Shown here: in pieces, positions 1 to 10,447 of the stretch
How the letters are laid out: each line of letters begins with the position of its first letter
Position numbering within the stretch: the first letter of the stretch is position 1
Assembly: GCA_020310875.1 (NCBI GenBank)
Contig: CM035407.1
Coordinates: 91,901,132-91,965,131, forward strand
Length of the DNA: 64,000 nucleotides
Origin: Ceratopteris richardii
Lineage: Eukaryota > Streptophyta > Polypodiopsida > Polypodiales > Pteridaceae
Direction: 5' to 3'
Made by a program: the position numbers and the translations under genes
Notes under the pieces: model-generated
The model's input: only the letters and a program-made list of their open reading frames with translations
What the model was told of the DNA's origin: nothing
Database searches by the model: none

Positions 1-845
1 TAATTGTCCAGCAAAGGGTAAATTGGAGAAGCGGGTTGCGTATTTTTTCTAATTTCCCTAAGGATCAGAATGTGTTTTAAAGTATTTGGGAAGGTTTAGG
101 TGAACCCCCTTTTAGTACACAAAGGAAGAATTAAAAGGGAATGTGAAGGCATGTGAAGCGGAAAAGTGTACGCACAAGTGAAAGTATGACCCCCATTAAA
201 ATTTTTGGTTTTACACTAAAGTCACTACAGGACAAAGGGCAATTCGTTGGCTGCCAACTAAAAAGAGAATCTTGGGACATCAAAGGAAGCCCAAGAGTCC
301 ATGGCAGTTAGAAGTCACGGGACCGGCGCGTTCAAAAGAGGACAAAGGCTATTCTTGGACACATTGAGAGTAAGGAGCAAGAGAGAGCTTCAGAGGAAGC
401 AAGAAAGGAAAGGAAGAGCCACCAGTGTGCGACGACACTGAAGAGCGCAAGAGGTGTCAAGAGGAAGGTGTGCAGAGAAGGCGGGTTGGATTCCAAGAGT
501 CCCAAGGTCTATTGTGTGTGCGCGGCCGAGATACCAATTCCTTAGCTTGGTGGAAGCTTAGTGCAAGGTGTGCACAAGGGAAGCGTGAAGCAAGTGAAGG
601 ATTGGTGCAGGAGAGGCCGCTGCCAGAGGACTTGAGATAATTGGTCTTCAGTAATTGACATTCTCTGAAGTTGTATTTAGTCATTGATTGGACTGTATTC
701 AGTCATTGTAACTGTTGCAAGATAATCAATATTCAAGGTTTCCAAGAGTACTCTTTTGCAGAAGTTCTCACTGTTATTCCATTTTCATCATCTCCTTTTT
801 CTCCTACAAACCCTCAAACTCCTTCTTGTCCACGAATCCCCAACA
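1..845 (+). repeat. LTR of gag-only retroelement family, truncated by window start
   Basis: This stretch is a diverged reverse-complement match to the LTRs at 29855-30882 and 33801-34830. It ends in the same terminal bases (GAATCCCCAACA at 834-845), which are the 3' end of the LTR in element sense. About 160 bases of the LTR lie upstream of the window. The next bases, GTCAT (846-850), could be one copy of its target duplication, but the other copy is outside the window. It could be a 3' LTR or a solo LTR. Short open frames inside it (for example 425-640) look like chance. Confidence 0.85.
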
Positions 846-854
846 GTCATTATG

Positions 855-1068
855 TGTGAGAAGTCGAGAATGACATGCCTGGGACTCACCTCCCAGCCTA
901 TTTATAGCCCTTGTGTAGTCACCATCTAGAGTTCTCTCTAAGGCCCCTCTACTCATCTAGCCATCATGAGTAGGCACCTCGTATGAACTCTCTGGCTTTT
1001 GGCCTTGGCTATCCCCCGAGCAAGGAACATCTCGTTCCTCCAAGCATGTACATCTCTGGAATATAACA
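855..1068 (-). repeat. 3' LTR of TRIM-like element
   Basis: In element sense it begins TGTTATATTCCAGAG (RC of the 1068 end) and ends CTTCTCACA at 855. It matches 1853-2057 with only a few mismatches over about 205 bases. Confidence 0.75.
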
Positions 1069-1083
1069 CTCTCTCCCCCTTCT
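1069..1083 (-). other. Polypurine tract of TRIM-like element
   Basis: On the minus strand the bases read AGAAGGGGGAGAGAG, directly adjacent to the TG of the LTR. This is the expected position for second-strand priming and sets the element orientation. Confidence 0.65.
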
Positions 1084-1569
1084 AAAGATTATTGTCCTCA
1101 ATGATGTAGAAGGAGCTATAAAACTGGGAATCGGAATCTATGATTCCAAATAATAAAAGTAGAGTGTGGTAGGTGTCTGAAATACTAGATGCTCAAAAAG
1201 TAGACAACTAGTCTCTGTGCTTTATATCTAGAATTTCCACCAACAAATAGCAGTCCTTGCCTTGGGCATACTGTAGGAATCCCTCTGAGGCCCGATGAGT
1301 CCATATGTGTGCAGCATAAGTACTCGGAATATCCGCGGACTCCCTATGCCTAGACCTTGAACACTACCTTGTGACGGCTTGTCACCTATAGAGACCTCGG
1401 CAGCTTGCTCTTGTCTCCCTGAACTACCCATTGACAGCTTGTCATATGGTATAATTATGCAAAATCACTTACTCCACTGGAGTAATAAATACTATGCTCA
1501 TCTAAAATAATCTGACTATGTCGTAGTCTCTGTGAATACTAAGAATAAATGGAAATCTTTTCCAAATAG

Positions 1570-1852
1570 TGCTTAATCTCTAAGCTCAAGTAAATCTGTT
1601 TGATTTACTATCCCTACGCTCAAGCAAATCTACTTGATTTATCTAGTCTAATGAAAATGAAACTCAAGAAAATCTCATCATGATCCAAACTATGAATCCA
1701 AGATGGCAATCTATCAATGATCCCGACTATGGACCAAGATATCAATATGTCAATCTATCAACTATGGATATCAATATATCCATCTATCAAGGATCTATAC
1801 TATGGACCAAGATATCAATCTGTCACATCCAAACTATGTACTAAGATCTCAA
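1570..1852. repeat. Imperfect tandem repeats inside TRIM-like element
   Basis: Degenerate units around CTATGGACCAAGATATCAAT and CAAGCAAATCT(A/G)CTTGATTTA recur several times between 1600 and 1830. No open frame. This is the element interior next to its 5' LTR. Confidence 0.55.
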
Positions 1853-2057
1853 TCGAGAATGACATGCCTGGGACTCACCTCCCAGCCTATTTATAGCCCT
1901 TGCCTAGTCACCATCTAGAGTTCTCTCTAAGGCCCCTCTACTCATCTGGCCATCATGAGTAGGCACCTCGTATGAACCCTCTGGCTTTTGGCCTTGGCTA
2001 TCCCCCGAGCAAGGAACATCTCATTCCTCCAAGCATGTACATCTCTGGAATATAACA
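1837..2057 (-). repeat. 5' LTR of TRIM-like element
   Basis: Direct-repeat partner of 855-1068. The last 15-20 bases at the 1837 side have diverged, so that inner edge is approximate. No convincing tRNA primer site was recognised just inside it. Confidence 0.65.
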
Positions 2058-2747
2058 TTATGGATACTACCGTCAATTTATCCACATGTATGCCATAATT
2101 GCAAAGCCATTATATGGGTTGTTTACTCAATTTGTTTGGACAAAAGAGTGTGAGGAAGCTTTTAATGAATTGAAAAGAAGATTGAGTTCAGCTCCAATTT
2201 TGAAGGTACCAAATTGGAATAAAGTATTCCATATTCATGTGGATGCATCTAATTATGCCATCGGATGTATTGTACCACAACTAGCAAACGAAGGAAAGCT
2301 AGATCACCCAATAGCTTATGCTAGCAATCAACTAAATCAAAAAGAATGCAATTACACCACAACTAAATGAGAAGGCTTAGGGATGGTCTTCACTATAAAG
2401 AAGTTCAGACATTACCTTCTAGCTAGTAAATTTAAGTTCTTTATTGATCACCAGGCTCTATTGTACTTGGTCAATAAACCTTGTAACACTGGAAGGCTAA
2501 TGAGATGGTTTCTATTACTCATGGAATAAGACTTCAAAGTGGTAGTAAAGAAAGGCAATACCCATGTAAGAGAAGACCATTTGTCTAGAATGATTCATGG
2601 AGAGCACCCCACAGGAGTAGCTGACAAGCTACCAGACATGTATTTATTTAACCTGGAAGTATGTCCTAAATGGGCTGAAAATTTGATCCCTATACTCCCT
2701 CATGGACCTAATCATAGGATCAATTTGAACCATAGTAAAGAGTTTTG
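2058..2747 (+). pseudogene. pol: Gypsy-1 RT thumb and RNase H (broken)
   Basis: The reading includes the RT connection (YAIIAKPLYGLFTQF), the RNase H start HVDASNYAIGCI, the motif FFIDHQALLYLVNKP and RWFLLLME, ending in the DHLSRM-like linker. Alignment by eye to 28911-29520 is continuous. In-frame stops sit at 2368-2370 (TGA) and near 2527 (TAA), so it is not functional. RNase H degrades the RNA strand of the RNA/DNA hybrid in the virus-like particle; here it is only a fossil. Confidence 0.85.
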
Positions 2748-3225
2748 ATAGACAAGAAACCTCCACATTGTGGCAAGAAGTTTATATTTCAAATACTTCA
2801 ATGGAATACTTCTAAGATGTGTGGAAGATGAGGAGCAAAATGGTTTACTCAAACAAGCCCACAAGAACAAGTGAAGAACACATAAGGGTGTTAGTGGAAC
2901 AACCCAAGAAGTGAAAAGGTTAGGAGTGTATTGGTTGGACATGCAAAAATGTGCATGAACACATAATTAATTGCCAAGTGTGTCGAGAGACTGATGAACA
3001 TTCATCTTTATGTTACTCTATGATAGCCCTTGAATGGAGTAAACTAGAAGTCGATTTTTTGAAATCACATACTTACCCTGAAGGAGCAATCCTAGATAGA
3101 AAGTGAGCATTGGAAGAACAAATCAAGGACTATGTAATTGTGGGAAAACAATTGTTTAAATGTGGGAAGGATGATCAATTACACTTATGTGTGCATGATG
3201 GAGAGTCTCTCCCTGAAATGGCACA
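2748..3225 (+). pseudogene. pol: Gypsy-1 first H2C2 zinc module plus linker, start of second module
   Basis: Translating with frame changes gives a linker ending GILLRCVEDEEQNG, then an HHCC-type zinc module (QAHKN...THKGVS, then INCQVC at about 2965-2985), then a second linker (ALEWSKLEVDFLKS at about 3030-3070; LHLCVHDGE) that runs into the second H2C2 motif interrupted by Copia-A at 3225. The same order occurs in Gypsy-3 (29525-29854, then 34836-35200). Several stops and at least one frameshift are present. Confidence 0.7.
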
Positions 3226-3453
3226 TGTTGATATACTTAGGTAGTGATGTGTGTGAACACTAGGACCGTCGGGGCACTTTTTTCCCTCTTTAGGAGGTTT
3301 TTTCCCCCCAACTTGTATATACGCCTATTGCCCTAATGGGCTACGTATCTTTGTACATTCTCTGGTAATACATTCAGTATTATGTGTTGTGCTCCAAGCT
3401 TCTTCTTCTTCCTTGTGCTGTTTGCGTGCTTTCACAGATGTCTAACTCCAACA
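3226..3453 (+). repeat. 5' LTR of Copia-A
   Basis: Starts TGTTGATATACTTAGG and ends CTAACTCCAACA. Matches 8141-8366 over its full length with small indels. Confidence 0.95.
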
Positions 3454-3454
3454 A

Positions 3455-3467
3455 TTGGTATCAAAGC
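3455..3467 (+). other. Primer binding site of Copia-A
   Basis: The bases TTGGTATCAAAGC follow the LTR by one base. They differ by one base from the common plant Copia site TGGTATCAGAGC, complementary to the 3' end of initiator tRNA-Met. Confidence 0.85.
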
Positions 3468-3808
3468 AGGTCGTTGCTTCATCTAGGGCGCCCTCGACGC
3501 TCCTCCATTTGCAGTCTCAGAATCACACGAATTTTGGTGAGCATACTCAACGTGTTTTCGAGATCAAAACAGCTTTGCTATGTGGTGCCGAAATCGCGAT
3601 CTGAGCTCGTTTCGGCCTCCGAACGCACTATCACAACATTTGTGCAGGCTATTTCGTCTTTTTGTGCCAAAGGTATATACCAGTTTCTGTTCGTCAGTAT
3701 AAGCGTCTCGAAGTCTGCTACAGGCCTAGCAGAATTCATCTGGGCAATTCTATTCAACTTTTTGAGATACAGTCAATTTTCTGCATCAAGGTATTTTAGT
3801 CACCGGCC

Positions 3809-4720
3809 ATGGCTGAAAGCAGTTATGTATTCCGTATGTTGGCTATTGAGGATAAATTGGATGGTACCAACTACCCGTTATGGGCTTATATGATGCGACA
3901 TGTGTTGGTTGCAAAAGGACTATGGAACATTGTACAAGGTGTCGAAAAATGTCATATCACACCTACAACTGTTACAACTGCAGGTATTGAAGCTGATGTA
4001 GAAGGTGTCGAAGATGATGGTATTCTGCATATTCATGTTCGTGCTACAGTTTCTGCTGCATCTACTATAGAGCAGATTTGTTGGGATGGTAGAGATGCCC
4101 AGGCACATGCATTGATAGCTTTGTCTATCAAATGTGCCATTATTCCTCATATTCGCTCTTGCAGAACAGCTAAGGATGCTTGGGATACACTTACCACATT
4201 GTACCAAGCTAGGAATGAGGCTCGTGTTGCTTACCTCCGAAAACAGTTGGAGAGTGAGCACATGAATGAAGGTGACTTTATGGACAGTTTCCTAACAAAG
4301 ATCAAAGACTTGAAGGCACAGTTGATTTTTGCTGATGAGGTTATACCAGATAGCTCACTTGTGCAGACCATTCTGAATGGTCTTCCTGATTCATATCAGA
4401 GTTTTGCTTCTACTCTTCGGTTAATGATGAAAGGCAATCCAAATGCCTTGTCATTTGAGGAGCTAGTCTCTATTCTATTGCAAGAAGATCAGTCCAGGCA
4501 GAACAGGTACATTATGTGTGTTGCTGATCAAGCTTTCCTGGCTAGTCAGAAGGGCAAAGGAAAATGGAGCTCTTCTACTAGTAACTAGAAATCTGCAAAT
4601 GCTGCACATTCTAAGAACCAAGACAAAAATGAGAAAAAATCAAAAAAGCATAAATTGTTTTGTAAGTACTGTAAGGGGAATGATCATATCATAAAGAACT
4701 GTCCAAAACTGGCTGTAAAA
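3809..4720 (+). pseudogene. gag: Copia-A gag (nucleocapsid-like)
   Basis: The start ATG at 3809 follows a 340-base leader. The N-terminus (KLDGTNYPLWAYMMRHVL) is typical of Copia gag (UBN2/DUF4219-like region), followed by the helical capsid-like region (AWDTLTTLYQ, LRKQLESEHMNEGDF, TILNGLPDSYQSF). A stop TAG at 4586-4588 splits it; the same frame then continues into a CCHC zinc knuckle CKYCKGNDHIIKNC at about 4658-4699. Gag packages the element RNA. The N-terminal part is also seen, inverted, at 10448-10780. Confidence 0.85.
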
Positions 4721-6180
4721 GAGGCAAAGAAGAAAGAGTTTGGAATGGTTGTTGCAGAAGCCTCTACACCAAAAATGGAGTCTGTTAATCTTGCGCAGGA
4801 AGAATGGGCATTTACTACTGTTTGCAGTTTTGACCCATCTTCTCATGAGCAGTGCATGTCTGTAGTAGACTCAGATGTTTGGTACTTTGATAGTGGGCCG
4901 ACAAGACATATTACCTCGCAGCACAGTTTCTTCTCTTCACTCGAGCATGGCCCTACAGAGAATACTCTTACATGCGCCAACAACTCCTCTTATCCTGTTA
5001 TGGGAGTTGGTAAGATCATTTTGACTACTGCTGATGGTAGTTCTTTCACTTGTCAGATGCTTTATTTGTGCTAGGGATCAAGAAGAGCCTATTATCAGTT
5101 TCTACATTAGCCAAGATTGGCTTGGTAGTGAAATTTGTTGATGACAGGTGTACAGTTCATGATCTGTTAAATGGCGATGTGATTATTGCTTCTGGCATTT
5201 TATGTCATGGGCTGTATAAGCTCATAGACTATGAAAGATCTGTAAATGATTTGGCATGTGAAGTAAATGATTCTCAGGCTATGTCAGATGCAAAGCTTTG
5301 GCATGCACGCTTTGGTCATCTGAATTTTGCTAGTTTGCTACGCCTGCAGAAATCTGAAATGGTGTCCTCTTTGCCCAAACTTGAGGCACCTGGAAAACAT
5401 GTTTGTGAAGGCTGTATTTTGGGCAAAATACAGCGTTCGTCCTTTCCAAAAGATGGTTCAGTTTGGGCTACTAAAAAATTGCAGCTTGTACATAGTGATG
5501 TCTGTGCTCCTATGCAGACACCTTCTTTTGGGAATTATCTTTACTTCGTGACTTTCATCGATGATTTTTCTAGGCATGCATGGGTATATCCATTTAAGGC
5601 AAAGTCGGAAGTGTTCATGTGCTTCAAATAGTTTTTGGTTTTGGCTGAAAATCTATCAGCATGTAAAATGGGCACCCTCCATTCAGATCGAGGGGGGGAA
5701 TATATGTCTTCTTATTTTAATGCATTTATGGCTGAACGTGGGATAAAACACTAGTGTACAGTGCCGTATACACCTCAAAAGAATGGAGTTGCTAAACGAA
5801 AGAACAGGTCACTCATGGAGATGGCGAGGTGTATGGTCAAGAGTCAAGCTTTACCACATAGTTTCTGGCTTGAGGTTGTCATGTGTCTAGCATATGTATT
5901 GAACAGGTGTCCCACTAAAGCCCTGCAGTCTATCACTCCATATGAGGCTTGGCATGACCGCAAGCCATCTGTTGCTTATCTGCATGTTTTTGGTTGTTTG
6001 GCATATGCTTTAGTGCCTGAACAACATCGCAGAAAAATGGATGATAAAGCAGTAAAATGTATTTTTGTTGGGTACAGTTCTGAAAGTAAAGGCTATCGTC
6101 TGTATCATCCACAGACTAAACGCATTCTGGTTAGCCATGATGTTGTTTTTGTGGAACATGCTATTCAGCCATTGCTTTAA
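4721..6180 (+). pseudogene. pol: Copia-A protease and integrase (broken)
   Basis: A retropepsin-like site VWYFDSGPTRHIT lies at about 4876-4915 (catalytic D-S-G). The GAG-pre-integrase zinc motif (LWHARFGHLNF ... CEGCILGK) spans about 5295-5430. The integrase core carries the first Asp in LVHSDVCAP (about 5488-5515) and the second in SDRGGEYM (about 5682-5705). The expected catalytic Glu is replaced by Lys in NGVAKRKNR (about 5783-5810). A frame change near 5050 and stops at 5629-5631 and about 5752 add to the damage. Integrase would insert element DNA; this copy could not. Confidence 0.85.
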
Positions 6181-6288
6181 TGTACTAAGGAGACATCTGT
6201 TAGCTCCAAAGACATGTATGATATTTTGCTGCCTCTTTTTACAAGTGGACAGTCTACTGCTTGTCCCAATGAAGCAACTTCTTAGCCT

Positions 6289-8067
6289 TTGAAGGTTTCA
6301 TGTGATGATGCAGATAATTCCATTTCTGATGCAGATGTACATGATGCATTTATTGATGAGAGAGCTGATATTGAACAGGCAAGAACTATGCCAAAATGGC
6401 TGGTGCAGACTTTGCGTGACAGTAAATTAGATGCACCTCTATCATATTGTACTCGATCAGGCTCTCATAGTGCCTCTTTTGCATCAAATTTTTATGTTAT
6501 GGCTGCATCTAGTCTCTATGATGAGAATGAGCCTGTTTCATTTGTTCAAGCACAAAATTCAAAAAATTGGATGGCTGTTATGCAATCTGAATATGATGCA
6601 ATAATGAAGAATGGTACTTGGTCTTTATGTGACTTGCCTCCTGGCAAGAAGGCCATTGGCACTAAGTGGGTATACAAGCTGAAGCGTAAACCTGATGGTA
6701 CAGTTGACAAGTATAAGGCTAGGCTTGTTGCAAAGGGTTATGCGCAGGAAAGAGGCATTGATTTTGATGAGACCTTTGCACCTACATGCCGTATGACTAC
6801 TGTTCGGAGCATTTGTGCACTTGAAGCCCATCATGGTTGGAATGTACATCAGTTGGACATTAAAACAGCATTTCTGAATGGTGACTTGCATGAAGAAAGT
6901 GTATGTTTTTTAGCCCCGTGGCTTTGTGCAGAAAAGGCATGAAAACCAGGTGTGCAGGTTAAAGAAGGCATTATATGGTTTAAAGCAAGCACCACGTGCT
7001 TGGTATGAGAAGATACATGCCTATTTGGTTGCACATGGTTTTGAGAACAGTCCAACTGAAAGCACCTTATATGTTAAGAGTGCTAATGATGTGCTTCTGA
7101 TCATTGTTGTCTATGTTGACAACATGCTGCTCATTGGTCCTATTGAGAAGCATATTGTTGATTTTAAGGCTGATTTGCATGCCTCATTTGAGATGTCTGA
7201 TTTGGGGCATTTGCATCACTATTTGGGCATTCAGTTTATGCAAGTTGATGGTGGAATGGTTTTGTGTCAAACGAAATATATTGACACATTATTGCAGTGT
7301 TTTGGCCTTGAAGATGTAAGCCTATTGCCACTCCTATGGAGACAGGTTTACGATTGAGTCTTCATGATGTTGGAGATGCATTTGATGTTGTTCTCTATCA
7401 GCAAGCTGTTGGATGCTTGATTTACTTATGCATTACTCGGCCAGATATTCAGTTTGTTGTCTCACAGATGAGCCGGTTTATGCATTGCCCAGGAGTCAAG
7501 CATTGGCAGGCGATTAAGCGCATCTTTCGCTACTTGAGTGGTACTCGGCTACTTGGGTTGTTTTATCCCAAGGGGGGATCACTACTGCCAGATTTGCATG
7601 CTTTTTCTGACTCTGATTGGGCTGGTTGCTATGACACTCGTGTGTCCACTAGTGGCTTTTGCTTCATGCTTGGTAGCTCATGTATATCTTGGTTGAGCAA
7701 GAAGCAGCCTACTGTGGCCACTTCCAGTTGTGAGGCTGAGTATAGGGCAGCTTTCACAGCTACTGTTGAGTGTGTGTGGCTCATATGCCTTATGGCTGAT
7801 TTGGGTGTTGGTCAGTCTTCTGCCACCACCATCTTCACTGATAGTTAGAACGCATTGGTAGTTGCAAGGAACCCTATGTTCCATGCTCGCACTAAGCACA
7901 TTGAGGTGCATTATCATTATGTCAGGGAGACGTTCTTTGCTGGGGAGATCAGCTTGGCATATGTGCCCACGCAAGAGAACATTGCAGACCTTTTCACAAA
8001 GGTTCTGCCTAGGGAGAAGTTTGAAGCTTTCCGCAAGTATTTGGGCTTACTTCCTTTTGTGGAGTGA
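6289..8067 (+). pseudogene. pol: Copia-A reverse transcriptase and RNase H (broken)
   Basis: RT motifs are TKWVYKLKRKPDG, ARLVAKGYAQ, QLDIKTAFLNGDL (about 6851-6890), LYGLKQAPRAWY and a catalytic box altered from YVDD to YVDN at 7112-7123. RNase H follows with SDSDWAGC, SWLSKKQPTVA, SSCEAEYRA and, after a TAG at about 7846-7848, KHIEVHYHYVRE and ENIADLFTKVLP, ending at 8067. Frame changes occur near 6930 and 7330. The loss of the second catalytic Asp alone would abolish polymerase activity. Confidence 0.9.
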
Positions 8068-8127
8068 TTTCCACATAGCTTGGCACTTCCTTATACATGA
8101 GTGCCAGCTACTTGTTCACGGCATCAC

Positions 8128-8140
8128 TCCAAGGGGTATT
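8128..8140 (+). other. Polypurine tract region of Copia-A
   Basis: A short purine run (AAGGGG) lies just before the 3' LTR TG at 8141. It is a weak tract, but in the expected place. Confidence 0.45.
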
Positions 8141-8366
8141 TGTTGATATACTTAGGTAGTGATGTGTGTGAACACTCTAGGACCGCCGGGGCACTTTTTT
8201 CCCTCTTTAGGAGGTTTTTTCCCTCGGCTTGTATATATGCCTATTGCCCTAATGGGCATATCTTTGTACATTCTCTAGTAATACATTCAGTATTGTGTGT
8301 TGTGCTCCAAGCTTCTTCTTCTTCCTTGTGTTGTTCGCGTGCTTCCACAGACGTCTAACTCCAACA
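8141..8366 (+). repeat. 3' LTR of Copia-A
   Basis: TGTTGATATACTTAGG to CTAACTCCAACA; partner of 3226-3453; followed directly by the GCACA duplication. Confidence 0.95.
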
Positions 8367-9450
8367 GCACATGCAGGAGTAGCAAGGAGGTCATGTTTTA
8401 GTAGTGAAAATTGTAAAATGATTCTTTTCACAAGCTTATGGTGGCCTACCCTACACATGGATGTGGAGATATATGTGCAAAGCTATGATGCATGCCAATG
8501 TACCAAGTACCCAATAGGACGAGATATCATGCCCTTAAGGCCTATGGTTAGCACACGAGCATTTTTGAGATGGGGAATTGACTTTATTGGGCCCATCAAT
8601 CCCCCAATAAAAGGATCACATGCCAAATACATTATGGTGGCTACATAATATTTAAAAAAATGGGTAGAAGCGAAAGCCACAAGGAAAAATGATGCTCACA
8701 CGACGGCTCTATTCTTATTCAAAAACATATTCACTAGATTTGGACTACCTATTGAGATTGTAAGTTAGAGAGGTACACACTTCATTAGTGAAGTCATCGA
8801 GTCACTCATGAATGAATTTCTGGTGATTCATAAAAAACCAACACCTTATCATCCATAGGCTAATGGACAAGCCGAGAGTCGACACAAAGTGTTATGTATT
8901 GTTCTAAATAAGATAGTCAACAATGGAAGGTCAGATTGGGACAAGCAATTGCATCATGCAATATGAGCTTTCCAAGTAGATTATAAAATGGCTATCAGAG
9001 CGACACCTTTTAATCTAGTCTATGGACAAAATGCAATACTTCCAATTCATTTCTTTGTTCCTACTCTACGAGTAGCCAAGAAGTATGAGTGGATTGGACA
9101 AGAACTCTCAAAACAATTGGACCAAATAGAGAAATTGCATGAGACTAGATTAAAAGTTGTAGTTGGCATCTATGCTGCAAAGAGAAGGAAAAGGCATATT
9201 ATGATGCTCACATCAAGGATAAAGGCCTTAGAGTGGGAGATATAGTATAGGTCTATACATTTGAACAACATGCAAAGAAATTACAACAATGAGGTTATTG
9301 ACCATTGCTTATAAATCGAATCCCCATAAGTGAAGCCATTAACCTAGCCACTCTAGATGGAAGCATCCTACCAAACTACATAAGTGTTTGTAGAGTCAAA
9401 AATTATATGGAGACCTTGACAAAACAAATGTTAGTGAGACTCTTAAGAGC
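8367..9450 (+). pseudogene. pol: Gypsy-1 second H2C2 module, integrase core and C-terminal domain (broken)
   Basis: Continues the Gypsy-1 frame after Copia-A: HAGVAR, then LWWPTLHMDVEIYV...CQCTKYP, integrase core WGIDFIGPINPP (first Asp about 8580), a stop TAG at the position of the second catalytic Asp (I-V-S-stop-R-G-T-H-F at about 8760-8785), PYHP-stop-ANGQAES (Glu about 8870) and ATPFNLVYGQNAILP. A GPY/F-like C-terminal piece (AINLATLDGSILPNY) lies at 9325-9385. At least five stops are visible. Closest relative in the window is 35123-35840. Confidence 0.85.
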
Positions 9451-10447
9451 ACAAAACAGAAAGAAAGAAGAGGAAAAGAATACAAGAAGAATCCAGACTA
9501 GAAGCCTTAGAGCAAATAAGGAAAAAGAAAGAACAGATAAGAGAATGGGATGAAAGGTACTTACAAGGAGAAGAGTCTATCCCCATGGCAAATTACCACA
9601 CCAACAAGGTCAAAACACTAGGAAGTCTAATACAACAACCATACTTGAACCTAGGGATTGGTAAGGAAGAGTACCAATTAGTGGATTCATTAATTGACAT
9701 GAGAGCAGCCCTAAGTAGTATTTGAGCATCCTTAGTTGAGAATCTAAAGGCATAACTCATTCCATCCAAGGTTCATATGATAGGGATCGGAGGTAATATC
9801 ATTGAGTGCCTAGGAGAAGTATCCATGTCTTTACACTTACGGAACAATACCATGTAGCAAAAACTATTAGTCTGCAAAGAGTCAGACCTTCTGGAAGATC
9901 TAGTCCTGTGCCAAGGATATATATCGGCAAAAAATGGCCATAGAGAAGGTTTTAGTCTACTGGATGAGAAACTGCTAAAATCAACATGCATGGAAAACTC
10001 TAATGTCACATATCAAAGTGAAGAGACAAAAGAATCCCCATCAAAACCCTCATCCACCGATTCTATTCTTCTACCTAAACAAAAAGTTAAAAAAATACCT
10101 TGTTCTATTTTGAGTGATCAACTCATACCTTCTTCTCAAGAGATTAATATTGAGAAACCCAGTGAGGTTATTTATTCTAGAGAGAGATGTGAGGAATCAA
10201 CCCTCAAGACCAACTCAAAAGCAATATGGCAAAGGCATAAAATGAGTGTGGATTTGCAAGGATCAACTTCAACAATACAAAGGCAAGGGGATCTAGAACC
10301 AAACAAAAACCTTGAGAGGCAAGGAGGTAGCAAGAATCAAAACTTATGCAAGATAGATCAAAGATACTACAAGTATGGATACCCGAACGGTTAGTGGATG
10401 CTCAATGATCACAAAACAAATGTGGATCCCAAGGAAGACAATGGAGA
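9451..10447 (+). pseudogene. Gypsy-1 post-integrase region: coiled coil, protease-like stretch, W-x-P motifs
   Basis: A Glu/Lys/Arg-rich helix (SRLEALEQIRKKKEQIREWD at about 9495-9555) leads in one frame into KEEYQLVDSLIDMRAALSSI (about 9667-9730). With GGNIIECLGEV and LLEDLVL at spaced positions, this resembles a retropepsin fold in which D-T-G is altered to D-M-R. A stop-free frame follows at 9990-10394 (Ser/Lys-rich, no domain recognised). In another frame, two tryptophan motifs QVWIPERL and QMWIPRK appear at about 10368-10440, like those at 35919-36399. Function unknown; the protease assignment is an inference. Confidence 0.5.

Larger units (their letters stand above)
855..2057 (-). mobile_element. 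Small non-autonomous LTR element (TRIM-like)
   Basis: About 205 bases are repeated directly at 864-1068 and 1853-2057. The outer edges are TG at 855 and CA at 2057, flanked by a perfect 5-base duplication TTATG (850-854 and 2058-2062). On the minus strand, a purine tract directly precedes the LTR that starts TGTTATATTCC, which gives the orientation. The interior of roughly 770 bases has no gag or pol; an open frame at 1228-1431 is unrecognised. Removing the element rejoins codons of the surrounding Gypsy reverse transcriptase (H-Y-G-Y-Y-R), which confirms the insertion boundaries. The total length of 1.2 kb fits TRIM/small LARD elements. Confidence 0.8.
3226..8366 (+). mobile_element. Copia-A: full-length but inactivated Ty1/Copia element
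   Basis: LTRs 3226-3453 and 8141-8366, initiator-Met-type primer site, gag-PR-IN-RT-RNase H in Copia order, and a 5-base duplication GCACA at 3221-3225 and 8367-8371. The two LTRs differ at roughly a dozen or more positions by eye, so the insertion is not recent. Several stops and frameshifts and altered catalytic residues make it non-autonomous today. Related copies in the window are Copia-C (10448-11014 and 19332-19689), Copia-E (49141-51575) and Copia-D (62688-64000). Confidence 0.95.
2058..10447 (+). mobile_element. Gypsy-1: decayed Ty3/Gypsy pol and post-integrase region, interrupted by Copia-A
   Basis: Runs from the end of reverse transcriptase through RNase H, two H2C2 modules, integrase and a post-integrase region, all on the plus strand with many stops and frameshifts. 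It continues upstream of the window (codons also visible at 846-854) and has no recognised LTR here. Protein similarity to Gypsy-3 (20830-47226) is high in RT/RNase H. Copia-A (3226-8366) is inserted in it with GCACA duplications. Its 3' end abuts a Copia-C fragment at about 10448. Gypsy-1 and Gypsy-3 probably belong to one lineage. Confidence 0.8.

Noticed and set aside
425-859. Open frames 425-640 and 671-859
   Set aside because: They lie within an LTR of the gag-only family and are not preserved in the two other LTR copies.
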